A stretch of DNA of 64,000 nt from Epiperipatus broadwayi (Eukaryota; Onychophora; Udeonychophora; Euonychophora; Peripatidae). How positions within the stretch are numbered: the first letter of the stretch is position 1; each line of letters starts with the position of its first letter. Location of the stretch: positions 3,355,254 through 3,419,253 of the forward strand of contig JAQFVV010012530.1 of NCBI GenBank assembly GCA_028023455.1, read 5' to 3'. Positions 48,600 through 62,119 of this stretch are shown here, in pieces. The notes beneath the pieces were generated by a model that saw only the letters and a list, made by a program, of their open reading frames with translations, had not been told where the DNA came from and searched no databases. The translations under genes were made by a program, and so were the position numbers.

Positions 48600-51500
48600 C
48601 GAAAAAAAACACTAATAATTTTTTTTATCATTCCATAAAATTATCAAATAAAAATCCTGTTAATAAAGCAACATTTTAAAATAATGTGATTATGGCGTAT
48701 AGTTGTTTCTCCATAGTCGAAGTTTTATTTAAGATATTGTTATTTAATTGCTTTAAATTGTATTTAAACTTAGTATCTGGAATACTATAAAACTAAAAAG
48801 TAGTAAATAAAAAAATTTACAAAAATACTTTTATTCATATAAATGCACTTTAAAAATAAATAAAAAAACCTCATTAAAATGTAAAAATTAAATTTTCTTA
48901 TACTTTAAAATATTCTTGATATTATGTTACCAAAATAAAAACATGAGCCATTCACGTTCAGAAATAGTCTAAGAATATATTTAAGTATAAGTTCTGTATA
49001 ATAAATCTAATATTTCTGTTATTATAAAATATAAATCACAATATAAAAATACGACCATTGAATAAATCAGAGAAACATTAAAATGATATAAAACTTTATT
49101 GGGAAGCGCATTCTACTCGCTCAGTATCAAGGCTGTATAAAAATCGTTATAAGAAATGTAAGATCCAAGGAGTCATATCCTATAAAAAATTCTTCTGGAG
49201 CTATTGATGTAAAGTTAACATGTTTCTCAATTAGTTGTTCCTGGTGGATATAATGAAATGTTCGAGTTTATCACTTAGTAGAGTATAACAATTTTTATGT
49301 AGCTTTAATAAGAACTGAAATGAGTTGAAAGGGCTTGGAAATAATGTTTTATATTATTTTAATGTTTCTCTGTTTTATTCAACAGTTGTATTGTTATTTT
49401 GTGATGGATAAGGGCTGTATGTTTTTATTTTGGTCACATAAAATCAAAAATATTGTAAAAGCTGAAGAAAATTTACTTTTCACTTTTTAAAGAATTTTGT
49501 TACTTACGTTTTAGTGCATTTATATGAATAAAATAATTTCTTTAAATTTTTTTATTTACTACTTTTTAGTTTTGTACAATTCAAGATAATTAAGTTTAGA
49601 TATAATTTAATGCAACTAAATAGAAATATGTCAAAGAGCACTGGACCCCATATAAAATTAAACAATTTAAAATTTTCATTATTTTTTTTTTGCTAAAACT
49701 TTGTGAAATCTAAAAAAAAAACGACTATCATCAGAAATTGGAAGTGAATGAATAAGTTACAAGATTTCATCAGACCCACACAGATAAAAAAGTACATTAA
49801 TAAAAGAATGTAATAAGAAAAGTCAACATAACACATCTCACACACATGCATGCACATATATGTATACAGTTTACACACAGATGGTAAGTAGATGATGGTA
49901 TAATCTTCTGAAATGAAATTAATGATTATCTATGAATAAAAAATAAACAATAACCACATGAGTATTTCCTGTGACCTCTTGTAGTATACGGTTGGATATC
50001 AAAGTCTAATTATTGTTTCCAATGTAGTCTTTTGTCTCCCTCTTTATCTTCCTCTCTTTAGACACTTCAGTTAGTGGAAGACCCCTCTCATATCATTGGT
50101 CATCTTTCTAAAGTAATCATGATAACAGGATTGGGTATTTGCACAACCTTCTTATTTTTAAATCTTAAGCTCTCAAGAATAAGAAAAAAATATGGTAACA
50201 ACCTTAAGAAGCCAGCAGTTCTTAAATGTCATCTTTTTTGAAGCAGTACAATCACCAACGAATCTGGTTGAAACTGGATTTGAGAAAAAAGTTTTAACTG
50301 GAAAACGATTTTATGTTCAGCAGCCATAATTAGAGATCACCCAGTATGCCATGGCAGTGGAAGATATTTAAAAAAATCTGTTCAGAAATGGACTATCATA
50401 TAGGTTCAGGTTAGGTTGTTGTATTTGAAAGATTACTTATTAAAATCTATAAAATTAATATCTGTATATGTTGTTTTGAATTTTGTTACATATGTAATGT
50501 GTGTATGTATGTGAAATTTCTTTATGATGTAGTAGAAATGTATTCATCTGCAAGCAAAGGTAAAACATTTTCCAGCCAGGTTTTTGACCTATGTTTGAAT
50601 GCAGGTTGAATAAATTAAAAAAACAATTCGAGCTTTCTGGCAACAATTACTCAACCACTGCTACCAGCAAGTGATAAATCTGGTGAGACTGCCTTGCAAT
50701 GGAATATTTAAAGGCTACATGATCTTTCATGCACACTCACACCCATAAATATATATATGCATACATTTTTTAGATATACTTAAAATTTTATTTTACTTTC
50801 TTGAAACATATGAATTAATACATATTGAAAACCTCCAAATGGCATTTGATGCTAATTAGCACTTTTCAATTATCTCAGGATACCTGATATTTAAAATTTA
50901 TGTCTGGGTTACGGATATTTTCTAGTTTAGTAATTTATTATTAATAATGATTAATGTATTTATCTGAAATATTTGCTTTCAAAGTTGTAAGTGAAAAAAG
51001 TTTGACACTTGTAACTCAAAGTATTATATATTGAAACGATAACTTTTCAAGCCCCTATCGTTTCACCATCAAACCTAATGACACTCTCATCTGTGCTAAG
51101 TTCGAACCTATTTAAATATTAATAAATTTAAAATTAGGTCATGTCTGTATAAACAGTATTATATATTTGCGTGCGAACCAACGCTATAATTAGATAGGAT
51201 TAGTAAAATTATAGCGTACTAAATTTATTTAATACTTCTAAAAATATTCGTTATATTATTTAAGTTAAGTGTAAATTATTAATTTTGTTGTTTAATATTG
51301 TAATTTCGTATGTGGATATATAATCTGTGCTATATAGAAGAAAGACATGATTTAAAATATGTAAAAGCCAGTATCTAAAAATAATATTAAATGTTTTTAA
51401 AAATTGTTAAAAGATTTCTTGTTTTAAATATATTTCAGGGAAAAAGTTTCTCGAAAATATATTTAAAAGCTATATCAAAATGTTTGTAAATTATTTTAAA

Positions 51501-54070
51501 TAAATATGTTAAAAATGTTTTCGTTTTAAAAAAAATGTTGAAAAGTTGTTTTTAAATAGAAAGAGTTTCTATTATATGTAAGATTAAAAATAAAAGCTGG
51601 TCAAGTAATTAAAAGATTTTTGATTGTAAACAAGTGTCATTAACGACCACACCTGGAATTCATAAAAAGTAAAACTAGTTCAAAATTTACTAATTAAAAT
51701 CTCCTTAGATAAGAGAAAGTTATTTTAAAATCTAAATTGGACAATTGTTTGCAACGAAAAATCTTAATTATAATAGCTTATGGAATGTTTCTAACATAAG
51801 TTATCTAAGATTTTAAAAATCTGGATTGTAAAATTGAAAAATATTTAATTAAATTCCTGAGTTTAGTGAGTCTTGAGGCGATAGATTCTGATAAGGAAAA
51901 GATATAAATACTCTGTATTTTTAACAAGCACAGCCATATTGTTAGTGAGAATTGCAGCCAGTCTTCACAATTGTTAATTTTAACATGTCCGGCTAAAAGC
52001 GGGCATCTTGTTGCTGTTACTCCGTGGGAGAATGAGGTTTCTCTCATCGAAATGCCTAAACTACCATCATGCCGATAGAAGAGACAAGTGTAACATAATG
52101 GTAAAGATGATGCTACCAGCCGCCGAGTAAAATTCACCAAAACTACAGCCAAGAACTTGCAGTCCAGATAAATAATACCGGTACCGTTTTATTTTTCAAA
52201 CCGCAGAGCTCTGTGTAACTCTGTGTAATTCTTTATGTAAATATATCTACATAAGTTAGCTAACTTTCTTTTTAAAGTAATGATAAAGCTAAATATAATC
52301 AAAACTTAAAATCCATTTAATTATTTTAATATGTCACTTGCTATCAAAATTTAATGTGTTAAAGTTTAAATAATCTGACTTATTTATATTTTCCATTCAC
52401 TTCAAAGTAAATTATTTAGTTTAAAGTTATATCACTGCGGTTGTGTCTATATTTCTTTGCTTATTTTATTTTAAATGCTTATTATATTTCATATGCCAAT
52501 ATTTTGAAACAGTGAGCACTTAATTTCATGTATATTCTAAGAAGATATTATTTGAAAATCTTCGTATAATTTGTTTGTAGCGTCAACTTTCTGCGCTGTT
52601 TCGAAATCCTATTTTTTTTATTATTTAAATGATTTCATATGTGAAATGTGGCTCTTTTAATCAATCAGTTAAAAACTTAACCTTATAGTTTTATTTAGAA
52701 TTAAATTTAGCCTTGATCATATTTATAAGTATATTTGACATTTAAATTCTTAAGTCCATAGAAATATACTTTTCCTCCTTAAATATTTATTATCTATAAG
52801 TAACTTAATAGATCGAACATGTCAAACTACAGATGTAGTAATATTCCTTTTAGTAGCATAGACATTTATTATCAGGCTACGCAAGAGTTGGTCCCAATTT
52901 GATAGAGCTAATATGCTATTAACTTGTAGTTCATAGTATGAAATGTACTATTCTTTGCTTGGCGGATGTGATATTATTTTATAAAATTATTCTCATTTTG
53001 CTGTTATATGTATCTTAAGATGGAGCCACGGCATTGCCAGCACATCTTCTTTTATAGGCTAGAGCAGTAGTGAAGCCTGAGCCAAGGCCAGGTTAGCATG
53101 TAAGTCCCCCGCCATTCCTGAACACAATGTTCCTTTTCACGCAGCATTGCGATTGGTTACAGGGTACCGGCGTTTGTCACAAGAACCCTGAAGTTATTTC
53201 ATCCATCCGCAGAGTGACTTTTCCTATTATTGTTTACCTGTGCCATAGCACATTGGTAAAATCTTATGCAGCCAACTCTCCCACCTTAACATAACGCTTT
53301 CAGCATTCTGAAATTTTCTCTCGAAAGCCATGTTCGATCGATCATTACTTGAGCTGGTTTATGTGCTCGTTATTAAATTATATTGTATATTTTAGAAAAT
53401 GAATTCATGATCAAAGTTTAATATAATTATTTATATACCAGCCACAAATGTAATAGGATTTGGCTTATCGAGATTTATAGACATAACGTAGTGATTAATT
53501 ATGTATCAATTGTAAACAATTCATAAAATGGGCATATGTTAAACTCCTCTATGAAATTTAATGATTACTTATGTAAAGTGATTTTGAATTGTATATAAAA
53601 AGAGAATGTGTTCTCTTATCCACCCAATGTTTGTACATTCGATGCTGAAATGTGTAAAACTGATCAATTTCATGCCAATTGTAAATAAATATATAATTAA
53701 TTTAATGCATTTCGTTCTCTGTCTCGTTATTGATCTAATTCAATCCAATTCTAATTATTATTTATAATCTATATATGTGAAAACTATGCATTAAGTTAAA
53801 TTAGATTAGTGATATATTTTAGTCAATTAAGAACCTTTCTTTTAATTATCAGAGTCTTATTGCTTCTCCGTGACCTATGTCGGCCATGTGGAAAGAGGTA
53901 TACTGCATGTAATTTCAAGGTGGTCATTCGTAGGGTCTTGAGTCTTGGAATCCTGGCTTATGAGTTGAAGTGTGGTCAGACTTGGGATGTCACAGTCCTA
54001 GTCTGGTCAGCTTCAGTCTCTTTTGCTTGGATTCTGAATTCTGTTACGCGAATGTACAAACTTGACTGTT
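48600..54070. other. Intron after exon F, first part: no gene recognised
   Basis: Mostly A+T-rich. Two higher-complexity islands stand out. 51950-52200 has an open minus-strand frame of 115 codons (51805-52152) without motifs and may be a SINE or LTR piece. 52990-53720 has TATAAAAAG at about 53597 and AATAAA at 53684 with intervening complex sequence, compatible with a solo LTR, but no terminal duplication could be fixed. No further C3-like exon was found. Confidence 0.4.
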
Positions 54071-54081
54071 ACAATATATAT
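53809..54081 (-). mobile_element. Element with TGTAACAG terminus next to a TA tract
   Basis: On the minus strand a TGTAACAGTCAAGTTTG end starts at 54081 and abuts TATATATA. The following approximately 250 bp are GC-richer than the surroundings. The far end was not identified. The terminus resembles those at 15000, 58513 and 63717. Confidence 0.4.
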
Positions 54082-54268
54082 ATATATACACTGCCCTTTT
54101 AACAATTGGTAATAAATTCAGTTAACAGTAAAATGAAAAAAACCCTACAATATTTGCAAATTAACTTTTGTCTAAGAAAACTTAAAGATAACTAAAAGGA
54201 GACCATGTACACAGTGCAGTGACTACATCCAAACTATTTTCAATTGACAAGTGAATACTAAACCAGTT
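54078..54268 (+). repeat. 1.28-kb repeat, copy B, first part
   Basis: Matches 30150-30330 (AATAAATTCAGTTAACAGTA, ACCATGTACA, GTGACTACATCCAAACTATT). Interrupted after GAATACTA; it resumes near 57162. Confidence 0.75.
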
Positions 54269-57161
54269 GATCTTAGCCCAAGATCGAGCATCACTGTTCT
54301 ACTGCTTAACCCATGTTTCTTCCTGTTTTTTTTTTGTCATATGTATATAAACTATACATATATTTCTGAGAAGTATCTATAAAAGTTATAAATATAAATT
54401 TTAAACAAAAATTCTTTAATTATTTTGATATTAATGTCTCTAGATGTGACTCAGATATATACAAAAAAAATTGTAAATAATTTTGTATTTTTTTAATTAT
54501 ATTTTAATTATTTTGTAAATATTTTTCTTTATATAATTACATAAAAATTCAAGAAAAAAGATACAACTGTTAACTGTCCAAGAGTAATTAAAAGAGTGGG
54601 AACATTAGTTTGTTTCATGATTTTAAAAGAAATTTTTAAGTCAAAGTTAATGAAAGTAAAATTTAAAACAAAGCTAATTGATTTTAAATTAGCTGTTAAC
54701 ATTTTATCAAATCTATTTCCAATCTGGAAATTGATTTGAATTTATTTTTGGACAGTTATCTAATGATTGCATCTCCAATAACAATAGAGAAAATATTTCT
54801 GTAGATTCAGGAATCCATTTGAGTTAAGAAGTTCAATTAAAAACATTTTTTAAATAACTCAAAAATTGTATAAATAGGGCTAAAAATCTATTGTGTTAGA
54901 GTTTGGTCAATAGTCACTAACCGACTTCACATCTGTTTAATTTTTGAAATGGTTTTTGGGTAGAGGGACCTATGCCGGCTTTCTCTCCATCTTCAGCCTG
55001 ACTCTTTGCCATGCAGAGATGTAGCTCCTACCAATAAAAGAATGCCACCTTCCACAGAAAAGGTAACAAGCCCAAAGTCATTATAATCACATTACCTGAA
55101 GTCTAACTCCTAACTCTTTAAAATTAATGTTTGCTTTATATTTAATCTCTTTTTAATTTGCTAATTGGCGAGTATGTTAAATTAATAATTATTTTCTTTG
55201 TATCGATTCTCTAGTACCTAAATTAATCTCACTGTAAAATATTTCATCCAACTCATGCTTTTTATTTTTCTTATAGTTTATTGTGGTAATAATTTAATTT
55301 TAATGATATTTTTATATTTTTCACTTGATTTTTATTTGTAAATGCCAATCAAACTTGGTCTTATGAACTTCTATATCCCACAGTAGAATAGAAGGGGGGA
55401 GGTAATTAATTATTTTATGTCTTTATTTCTAAACAGCTTGTAAGATTGAGTTTGTCTGTTAAATAAATATATGCTTTTAAAAAATATTTTATCGTAAATT
55501 TATACAAAATGTATAAATACTTTTCAATCTGGGGTGGATATTGGTGTCCATTAATTTTATTGATTTCTTTATTGATCATAATCACCAAAAGGCTGGTGAC
55601 CAAATACTATTTTGTTATTTGCACTTTTGAGTGTGTGAATTCTAGTTTTTTTATATGTTAAACAAAATAGTATTGACTCAAGAAGGGGGAAAAATGCATG
55701 CTTCATTAATTATAGTTTTAACTTCCGATAAATGACTTTGTCTTACATGGGTCATTATTTTAACATATCATTACATATTTGTTAAACCACTTAGGGCTTC
55801 ACTTTAGTATTTAAATCTAATAATTTGATATCTTATAATAGCATTGCTAGCATATGCCAGACATTATTAATGAGTCACATAAGAACTTTGATCTGATTCA
55901 CTCGTACCTCATTCCAGGGATTCTTGATTATCTTCATTTGTCATTCTTCTCCTCAAAGTATATATTTATATACTGCTCAGATCTGTCTGTACCTCATTCC
56001 AAAAGATTCAAAGCCTTCTGTCCTTTTTAGTGTTTTCATTCATAACAGAGGTATAAGTCTACTTCCTGGAACAAGCAGGTTAGTGTAGTTGACGCTCTGT
56101 ATGACTTTTCCATAATTGGACCAATAGTAACTTCCTACCTATCTTTCCATTAGGTACCACTCAGCCTGAAGCTGGTGTACCACCTTAAAATCGAAGAATG
56201 ATGTTTTTTCGGCCAAAGTTGCTACCCTTTTCTTTCACTGACATTATGCTAGCATAGCAATTTCTTATATTTCATTGTCTATCCTGTTTAGCAAAAATAA
56301 AACATAATGATGTGTAATAATGAAATGTTTTTTCTCTTTAAATATTTTCGATGGAGTTTTAGATCCAATCTCTCAAAGCAGCCCTCCTCTTTATTGAAAT
56401 AAGCCATTCCCATATTTATAGAATTTCACAATATTTAAAAATGTAGAATAAATAAATGTTTTTAGCATACTTATGGATCATCATGTATCCTTATTTAATT
56501 GCCATAAATAAATGCTATAAATAAAAACAAAGTTATGTATCAAAGCCAGGCATCCTATGAATTCGTTCGTATAAACAGCAAAACTCTACTATTGTATCTT
56601 TACATGTGTTTTTTATATATAAAACATCCACCAATTACCCAGATAAATCTGTTTTTGTAATCTTAAATAAAATCCAATTTCCAAATATACATTCAGTATT
56701 GTAACTCTGCACCAAATTGATATCTGTCAAAATAAAAATAATTGACTCAAGATTGTCAAAAATTTGTAAACAAAATAAAGTTTAAAATGCACAAAGTTGA
56801 TTATATATATAAAATCATCTTGAATTTTGCCAAAATAAATAATCATATTTTTAAACTTAATCCAGTTGTTCTAATCTCATTAATATATTTATGTATGTTT
56901 TTAACTTATATCTCAGGTTCATTAAATCTCTCATCACCATCACCAGTTGAGTTTTCATGCAAACCATTGTAGCACTGGGCCTGGAAATAATGAATTTATG
57001 TAGTATCACTGTAGGTGTTTTCCATAGTGTTATAGATCTGGGGAATGGGAAAACAGGTTAGAATTCATCATTGCTTCTGACCTGTGTATCTCAGGCATGA
57101 TTGGATTCAGGGTACTTTTGTTTAGATTCTAAATCTTGTTTGGATGGACATATATTTTTGA
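54269..57161. mobile_element. ~2.9-kb insertion splitting copy B of the 1.28-kb repeat
   Basis: Copy A reads continuously through GGATACTAGTCAAAAGC. In copy B, GAATACTA is followed by unrelated DNA and TATACTAGTCACAAGC resumes 2.9 kb later, so the inserted DNA is flanked by ATACTA. The insert is moderately complex with no long frame. The largest is 76 codons at 56742 and has no motifs. Identity unknown. Confidence 0.6.
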
Positions 57162-58288
57162 CCAGTACTATACTAGTCACAAGCAGCAATCAAATTGAAA
57201 CCACATAAAACAAGTTTTAATGTAGATTTAATTATATTTCCTGATTGTTACCCCCTCCATCTAATAATTTATTACATTGATAAAATAAATAATCAGCCTA
57301 TTTCAGATAAAAATGATAAACAATAAAATTATTAATAACAACAATAACGTTAATTAAAAAATAGAATTATATGATAATAATAATGATAATAAAATGTATT
57401 TACATATTCACAAGTAATAAAATTTTATGACAATCACACATGAGGAAAAAATCTTTGTAATTTACAAATCTCTTTGAGGATAGCTATAGAAAGTACAGTT
57501 GATTTACTAAAATGTCTTTGTGAACTTACATGTATATGTTGTATCTATAATTGTAGGAACATGGACATTAATCATTAAATTTTAATGTCTACTGGCAATA
57601 TATTTTAACTTCTTTTGGTACATTCCATGGTATTTTTCCTAGGAGAGTTTCTATTGCAATTTTTCACAGCATTTAAAATAGGCAGATCCAGAGATTAATT
57701 TATAAAAGTATATATCTATGGGGTAATAATTTTGGATGACTAGTTTTCCATTTATAGCAAGAAACTATCAAACATTTCTTCAGCATTTAATGGTGATGAA
57801 TATATTGGCAGAATCAAGGTTTATTTTTAAGGCATTCTTTTGGCTACAGCTCTATATTCAGCTACAATACTGGAAAGGTCAGGAAAGTATCCCGGAAAGT
57901 TCTCTACTACATAACACATATGATATAAACTTAAAAATGCTTACAAAATTTTATTGACTTCTATATCATATGACATGATGATGATGTGTGCTAAAATTTT
58001 TAACACAGTTTCTTGGAAGGGAACAATTTTAGAAAGCTTCTGTTGGTTCCTGTAGTGATGTTTTTATTTGTCCCTCAATTAGTTGCAACTGGTTTCTATA
58101 ACAATATTTGTTTTATTTAAAATTGTAATATTATTTTTAAAATAATAAAACATTTTATCTTTATACTTATTTTTAACATTTTAAAAACCACTTTAAAATG
58201 TATTCTATATCCATATCTGTTAATATTTTGTTATACATAATAAAAAAATATTTGCATTAAAGTAATGCCAGTGAACTCAGATGTGATG
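57162..58288 (+). repeat. 1.28-kb repeat, copy B, second part
   Basis: Follows copy A from ACTAGTCA-AAGCA-TGATCAAATTGAA to AACTCAGATGTGATGA in order, with a short ATAATAATGATAATA expansion at about 57372. It ends in a TA array (58291-58324). Confidence 0.8.
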
Positions 58289-58290
58289 AT

Positions 58291-58325
<35 letters not shown>

Positions 58326-58328
<3 letters not shown>

Positions 58329-58492
58329 ATAAAGTTACTGTTAACACTAACTGAAATAATCATACAAATATATAAACCATTATACAATTACAAATATCCA
58401 GTAATGCCCTCTGTTTCACTATTATTGAGATATAGACTATTAAGCAGAGGGTGTTACTGGATATTTGTAATTGTATAATAGTTTTTATATAT
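58326..58492. mobile_element. Foldback element, copy 2
   Basis: Begins with the tail seen on the right of copy 1 in inverted form (AAGTTACTGTTAACACTAAC, TGAAATAATCATACAAATAT) and then the palindromic core (CCATTATACAATTACAAATA...GGATATTTGTAATTGTATAA). About 22 bp of one core arm are deleted relative to copy 1. Confidence 0.8.
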
Positions 58493-58512
58493 ATAAATAT
58501 ATATATATATAT

Positions 58513-58940
58513 TGTAACAGTCAGAAAACGTGTGACTCGTAAACATAGTGCAGAATTCGACCACCACACAGAACAGCAGCACCGAGGTAGCGAAGCCACC
58601 CATGGTACTGAGTTCGAACATAGTTTATCGGTTCCACAATCCAATCCATGAAACAATGCATCTGATGCGACATTAGTAAATATTTCTTTAGGCACGGTGG
58701 TCAGGGATATGCAGGAGATTCATGATTTTATTTTCGAGTTAGCCAATAATCAAACTAATATTAATTAAACATTCATATTTACATAATCGAGGAAATATTA
58801 TATAGAATGGGTATCGAATAAATGAAACGTAACTGCAGACGTATAGTTTAAAATTATTTATTAACACACTTCAATAAGATCATTTACTAATAATATTTTA
58901 TGGATTAAAAGCTTCAGTAGCGGGATTTGCGACATGATTA
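58513..58940 (+). mobile_element. Left ~430-bp inverted arm of a TGTAACRGTCAG element
   Basis: Starts TGTAACAGTCAGAAAACGTG right after a TA tract. The reverse complement of 63290-63717 matches nearly base for base, through GTGACTCGTAAACATAGTGC, GAACAGCAGCACC, TTTATCGGTTCCACAA and TAATCAAACTAATATTAATT to GCTTCAGTAGCGGGATTTGC. Reading frames over it (minus 58360-58695, plus 58451-58651) are incidental. Confidence 0.85.
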
Positions 58941-59296
58941 TATTTTAAAGAATACATTTATTTATTTGTTTACAAAAGGAATTCATTTATTTGAAGGCGT
59001 AAACTAGCTACCTAAAATTCTCGGGTAAGTATTTCTAATGCATGCCTGGAGGGATTTATACCTTTGCAATGCAAGAGTCTAAAGTAAGATTTAAGAGTAG
59101 CGGCGGACATATATTTATTTAATTAAAATATTTATTTTATGACTAAGGGCAAACATTTATTTGAGAGTGAATTATGAAGATAATACAGAGGCGGAGTGAT
59201 ATATAGAATAATAAAATTGAGAAAGGAACACATGGTACGCTTTAGAAAGGCGATATGGAATGGCAGTATATCAAAACTGCAATGCTGTGAATGAGT

Positions 59297-59518
59297 TTAT
59301 AAGAATGTCAGGCTGGTCTCTGCCATCGGCCTGATGAAGTAAGGTGTCACATAAGCATAACCAGGGACAAGCGGTCCATGTTGCAGTTTGCTGGCTGGCT
59401 GTGTGACATCGTCAAGTCCTACGGGAGCACCCATTATGTCCGCTTGTGTAGGACGACTGGGGTTAATTTCAACCCTGAAGAATCTGAGAATTTCACGGCG
59501 GAATGGGTCATCGCATCT
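59297..59518 (-). CDS. Possible terminal exon of an unidentified minus-strand gene
   Basis: A 74-codon frame on the minus strand begins after a good acceptor (gttatgttttag) and ends in TAA at 59297-59299. The peptide is RCDDPFRREILRFFRVEINP, then QADIMGAPVGLDDVTQPASK, LVPGYAYVTPYFIRPM and ETSLTFL. Base composition is clearly richer in G+C than the flanks, as expected of coding DNA, and possible AATAAA sites lie downstream (near 59110-59140). I do not recognise the protein. A candidate upstream exon at about 60130-60270 does not join in a compatible frame. It could be host DNA or part of the mobile structure around it. Confidence 0.4.
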   Translation of the reverse strand, partial: RCDDPFRREILRFFRVEINPSRPTQADIMGAPVGLDDVTQPASKLQHGPLVPGYAYVTPYFIRPMAETSLTFL

Positions 59519-59529
59519 CTAAAACATAA

Positions 59530-61500
59530 CACATGTATAATTTATTAACGATTATGATAAGATTTAAATAGATTTCTAACTCGGCCCTACATTATCAACA
59601 TTTACTAAAAGAACGTTGGCGACTCTCAAAGAAATGGAATTTTCTAGAATTATTCATTAAGATTTAATAAATACAAAACATATATAAACTGGGAGTTATT
59701 ACAACTAATATGCCAGCCATTTGCAAAGTAGTAGACCCTGCATTACAATAAATGATGCATTGAATGCGTGTTGATTTATATGAAAGTTAAGTTATTTAGG
59801 AAAGTAAATATTAATGAAAATTTGACACGCATTCATTGTTTCAAGCGATCATAGATTTAAACTTTGAAAATTGAGACAATTATGAGCATGTAATAATTAA
59901 ATAATAACTATAGATAAAAATGTAGATTTTAGAAATACACACCCAAGAAAGATAGAGTGAGGTAAGCTAGATTATTAGAGAAATTTACACATTAAATTAA
60001 TTATTCTATTTTAGTTATACATATGATAGTTTTTACATTTTATAATTTAGATAAGTAATATGAAGAAGAGCTATAGCATGTTATTAGAGTACTCTAGAGT
60101 TTGAACACAGACAGGTACCTGTTTTATAAGAAGTTTTCCGAGTCCATTGGTTTAGTAGCAAATAGTTCATGAGTGGCAATTCTTTCTTGTATTTAGATGT
60201 CTCATTTACTTTAACAGCAGCAGCAGCTTTCTCATTTATTTCAGGCAGCAGATCTTCATGGTGAATTTATGATGGGCAATGGAAAGTTCGGCATCCGATA
60301 GGCCATCTCCCGATGGAGAATAATCTAGGTGCTTTTACTCGGTCATACCTTGGCAGGAACAAATTATTTTTATATTTTGGAGACTCTCAGTGATCAAGAG
60401 CAAAGCTAAAGTTTTAGTGACTGTCTCCAGCCAGTCTAAGATGGCCTCTTTTCTTATCTTGATCTTTCACATTTTTGTTAAGGTATTTTTAGGTTCTACT
60501 TAATCTGCCCTGAGGATAATCAATGCATTTTGTTGGTTTTAATTATAAAGAAAGCTGCCATTCTATTGTTTACATTTTACATTTACTAATTACATTTTGG
60601 GGAATTTTTCTTTAATTAATCTATTATCTATCACTGACCGATGCTTTTAAATTTCAAAGACAAAAAGGGAACATAAGATTATTTTAACTTTTAATTAAAT
60701 ATTACATCAGATTTTTTTAGAATTATTATTAAATGAAAGTTAAACAAAGCAATAAATACGAACTTTATAATCCAAAATAAATGATTAAAATTATACAAAA
60801 TTATATAACTAAAAGAAATCTAAATTATATTATTTTATCTTTATTTAGTGCCTTTAATTTGAGATCGAAATGTGTGCATGTTTATGTTGAATTCTACATA
60901 TATTTATACATTTTTAATATTGCTACACACACAATTCGATACCAAAAGTTTAAATTTGGGCAGGATAGACCGGTCAGTGAGAGACAACAGAAAAAGGTGA
61001 AACTTAAGATTCGAATACGAATCTTACTGTTTCATTTCCCTGTACTTCCCATGAACAATTAAGGAAGAACAAAGGAAACAAGAAAGAGAAAAAAAAATTT
61101 TACATTACATAATTTAAATACGAAAAAATTTTTTTTTTTTTTTTTACAGATATATTGAAATATAGAAAGCAGAGATTACATGAAGCAACGAACAATTTAT
61201 ATACCCGGATCTAGAATTTATAGTTTAAATAAAATGGCCTAATTTGGCCATGTCTGGTTAAAATCATAGTAATAATTAGTTAAACTGAATGTGTACATAT
61301 AAAAAAAATTCTTAGAACAGGATTAGTTAGTATAATATAAAAAAATTTTTTGAGAGTAATAGTAATTAAAACAATAATATATATAACAAAATTTCTATCT
61401 AAAACCCTATTTGACTAAAGTACATTCCATTCAACCAAGTTCATTATATCAAGTTCATTTTAATATTTTCATATACGTTTAATAACCGTCCTCATAGTCT
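59530..61500. other. Intervening DNA inside the 58.5-63.7 kb structure
   Basis: 60110-60480 is moderately complex and includes a minus-strand open stretch (EKAAAAVKVNETSKYKKELP, then MNYLLLNQWTRKTSYKT) ending at a gtacct donor-like site. The remainder is A+T-rich. A plus-strand frame at 60781-61062 looks random. Confidence 0.35.
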
Positions 61501-61507
61501 AATATTT

Positions 61508-62119
61508 TTACAACCCCGGGTCAGGTGGATAATACCGACATGGTTTGAGATTATGGGCATTATATGTCCCTTTTATGGTATCTCCATCTTTTAATAAATA
61601 TGCATTTAGGCCACATGTGCGATCACTTATAAAGGGTCCTCGGTACAAAGGAAAGAACTTTTTATATACTCTTTTATGTCGGTTACTTTGTTGAGAGTTC
61701 CGTACCCAAACATAGTTCCCGACCTGGAAATGTTGGCTTCTCCGATCTGCTCGTAATTTCCATTCTGCCCTTTCTGTAAGGCATCGGTGTGCCTTGCATC
61801 TGTCAGTTTCAATATTGATTTCACATTCATCCATGGGTAATGGTGTCTTGATCAGTAATGAGTCCGCTTTACCAAAATGCAAACATGTTGGTCTCATGCC
61901 AGTGTCCATCTTCGTCTCTTCTTTAATGCTGAATTCCTTCTCTGGTTCTTGTGGGCCTTCATCGGCTGGAATGAGGTCTCTTTGCTCATCACACTTTTTT
62001 GTTTTTACTACACTACCTGCTTGCCCTTCTACTATTATCGGTTCGTCTGATCTCTGACTTCCTTTCCTTTTCCATATCTTTAATCTCTTCTTCCTTTTTA
62101 CTAACTGGGGATATTCCAA
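61508..62119 (-). pseudogene. Gypsy-like integrase C-terminal region, joined to gag by internal deletion
   Basis: 203-codon minus-strand frame. Residues 73-130 resemble the end of a retroelement integrase core and its linker (FGKADSLL, ...RSQH). Residues 131-201 are the C-terminal domain: FQVGNYVWVRN, then LYRGPFIS with the GPF of the GPY/F module (161-163), then TYNAHNLKPCRYYPPDPG. The first 60 residues overlap the gag-like frame in another phase. Protease, reverse transcriptase, RNase H and the integrase HHCC/DDE are all missing. A large internal deletion of a Ty3/Gypsy-type element explains it. LTRs were not identified. Confidence 0.7.

Noticed and set aside
51805-52152. 115-codon minus-strand frame
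   Set aside because: No motifs, no splice support; the higher-complexity sequence is more likely part of an interspersed element.
52990-53720. Solo LTR with TATA box and AATAAA
   Set aside because: TATAAAAAG and AATAAA are present, but no second LTR, primer site or target duplication could be found; kept only as a remark.
60130-60270. Upstream exon for the 59297-59518 candidate
   Set aside because: It ends in phase 1 at a gtacct site, and joining to 59518 gives an immediate stop, so the two cannot be consecutive exons as read.
61627-62057. Small frames on both strands within the gag/integrase remnant
   Set aside because: Out-of-phase shadows of the integrase frame.
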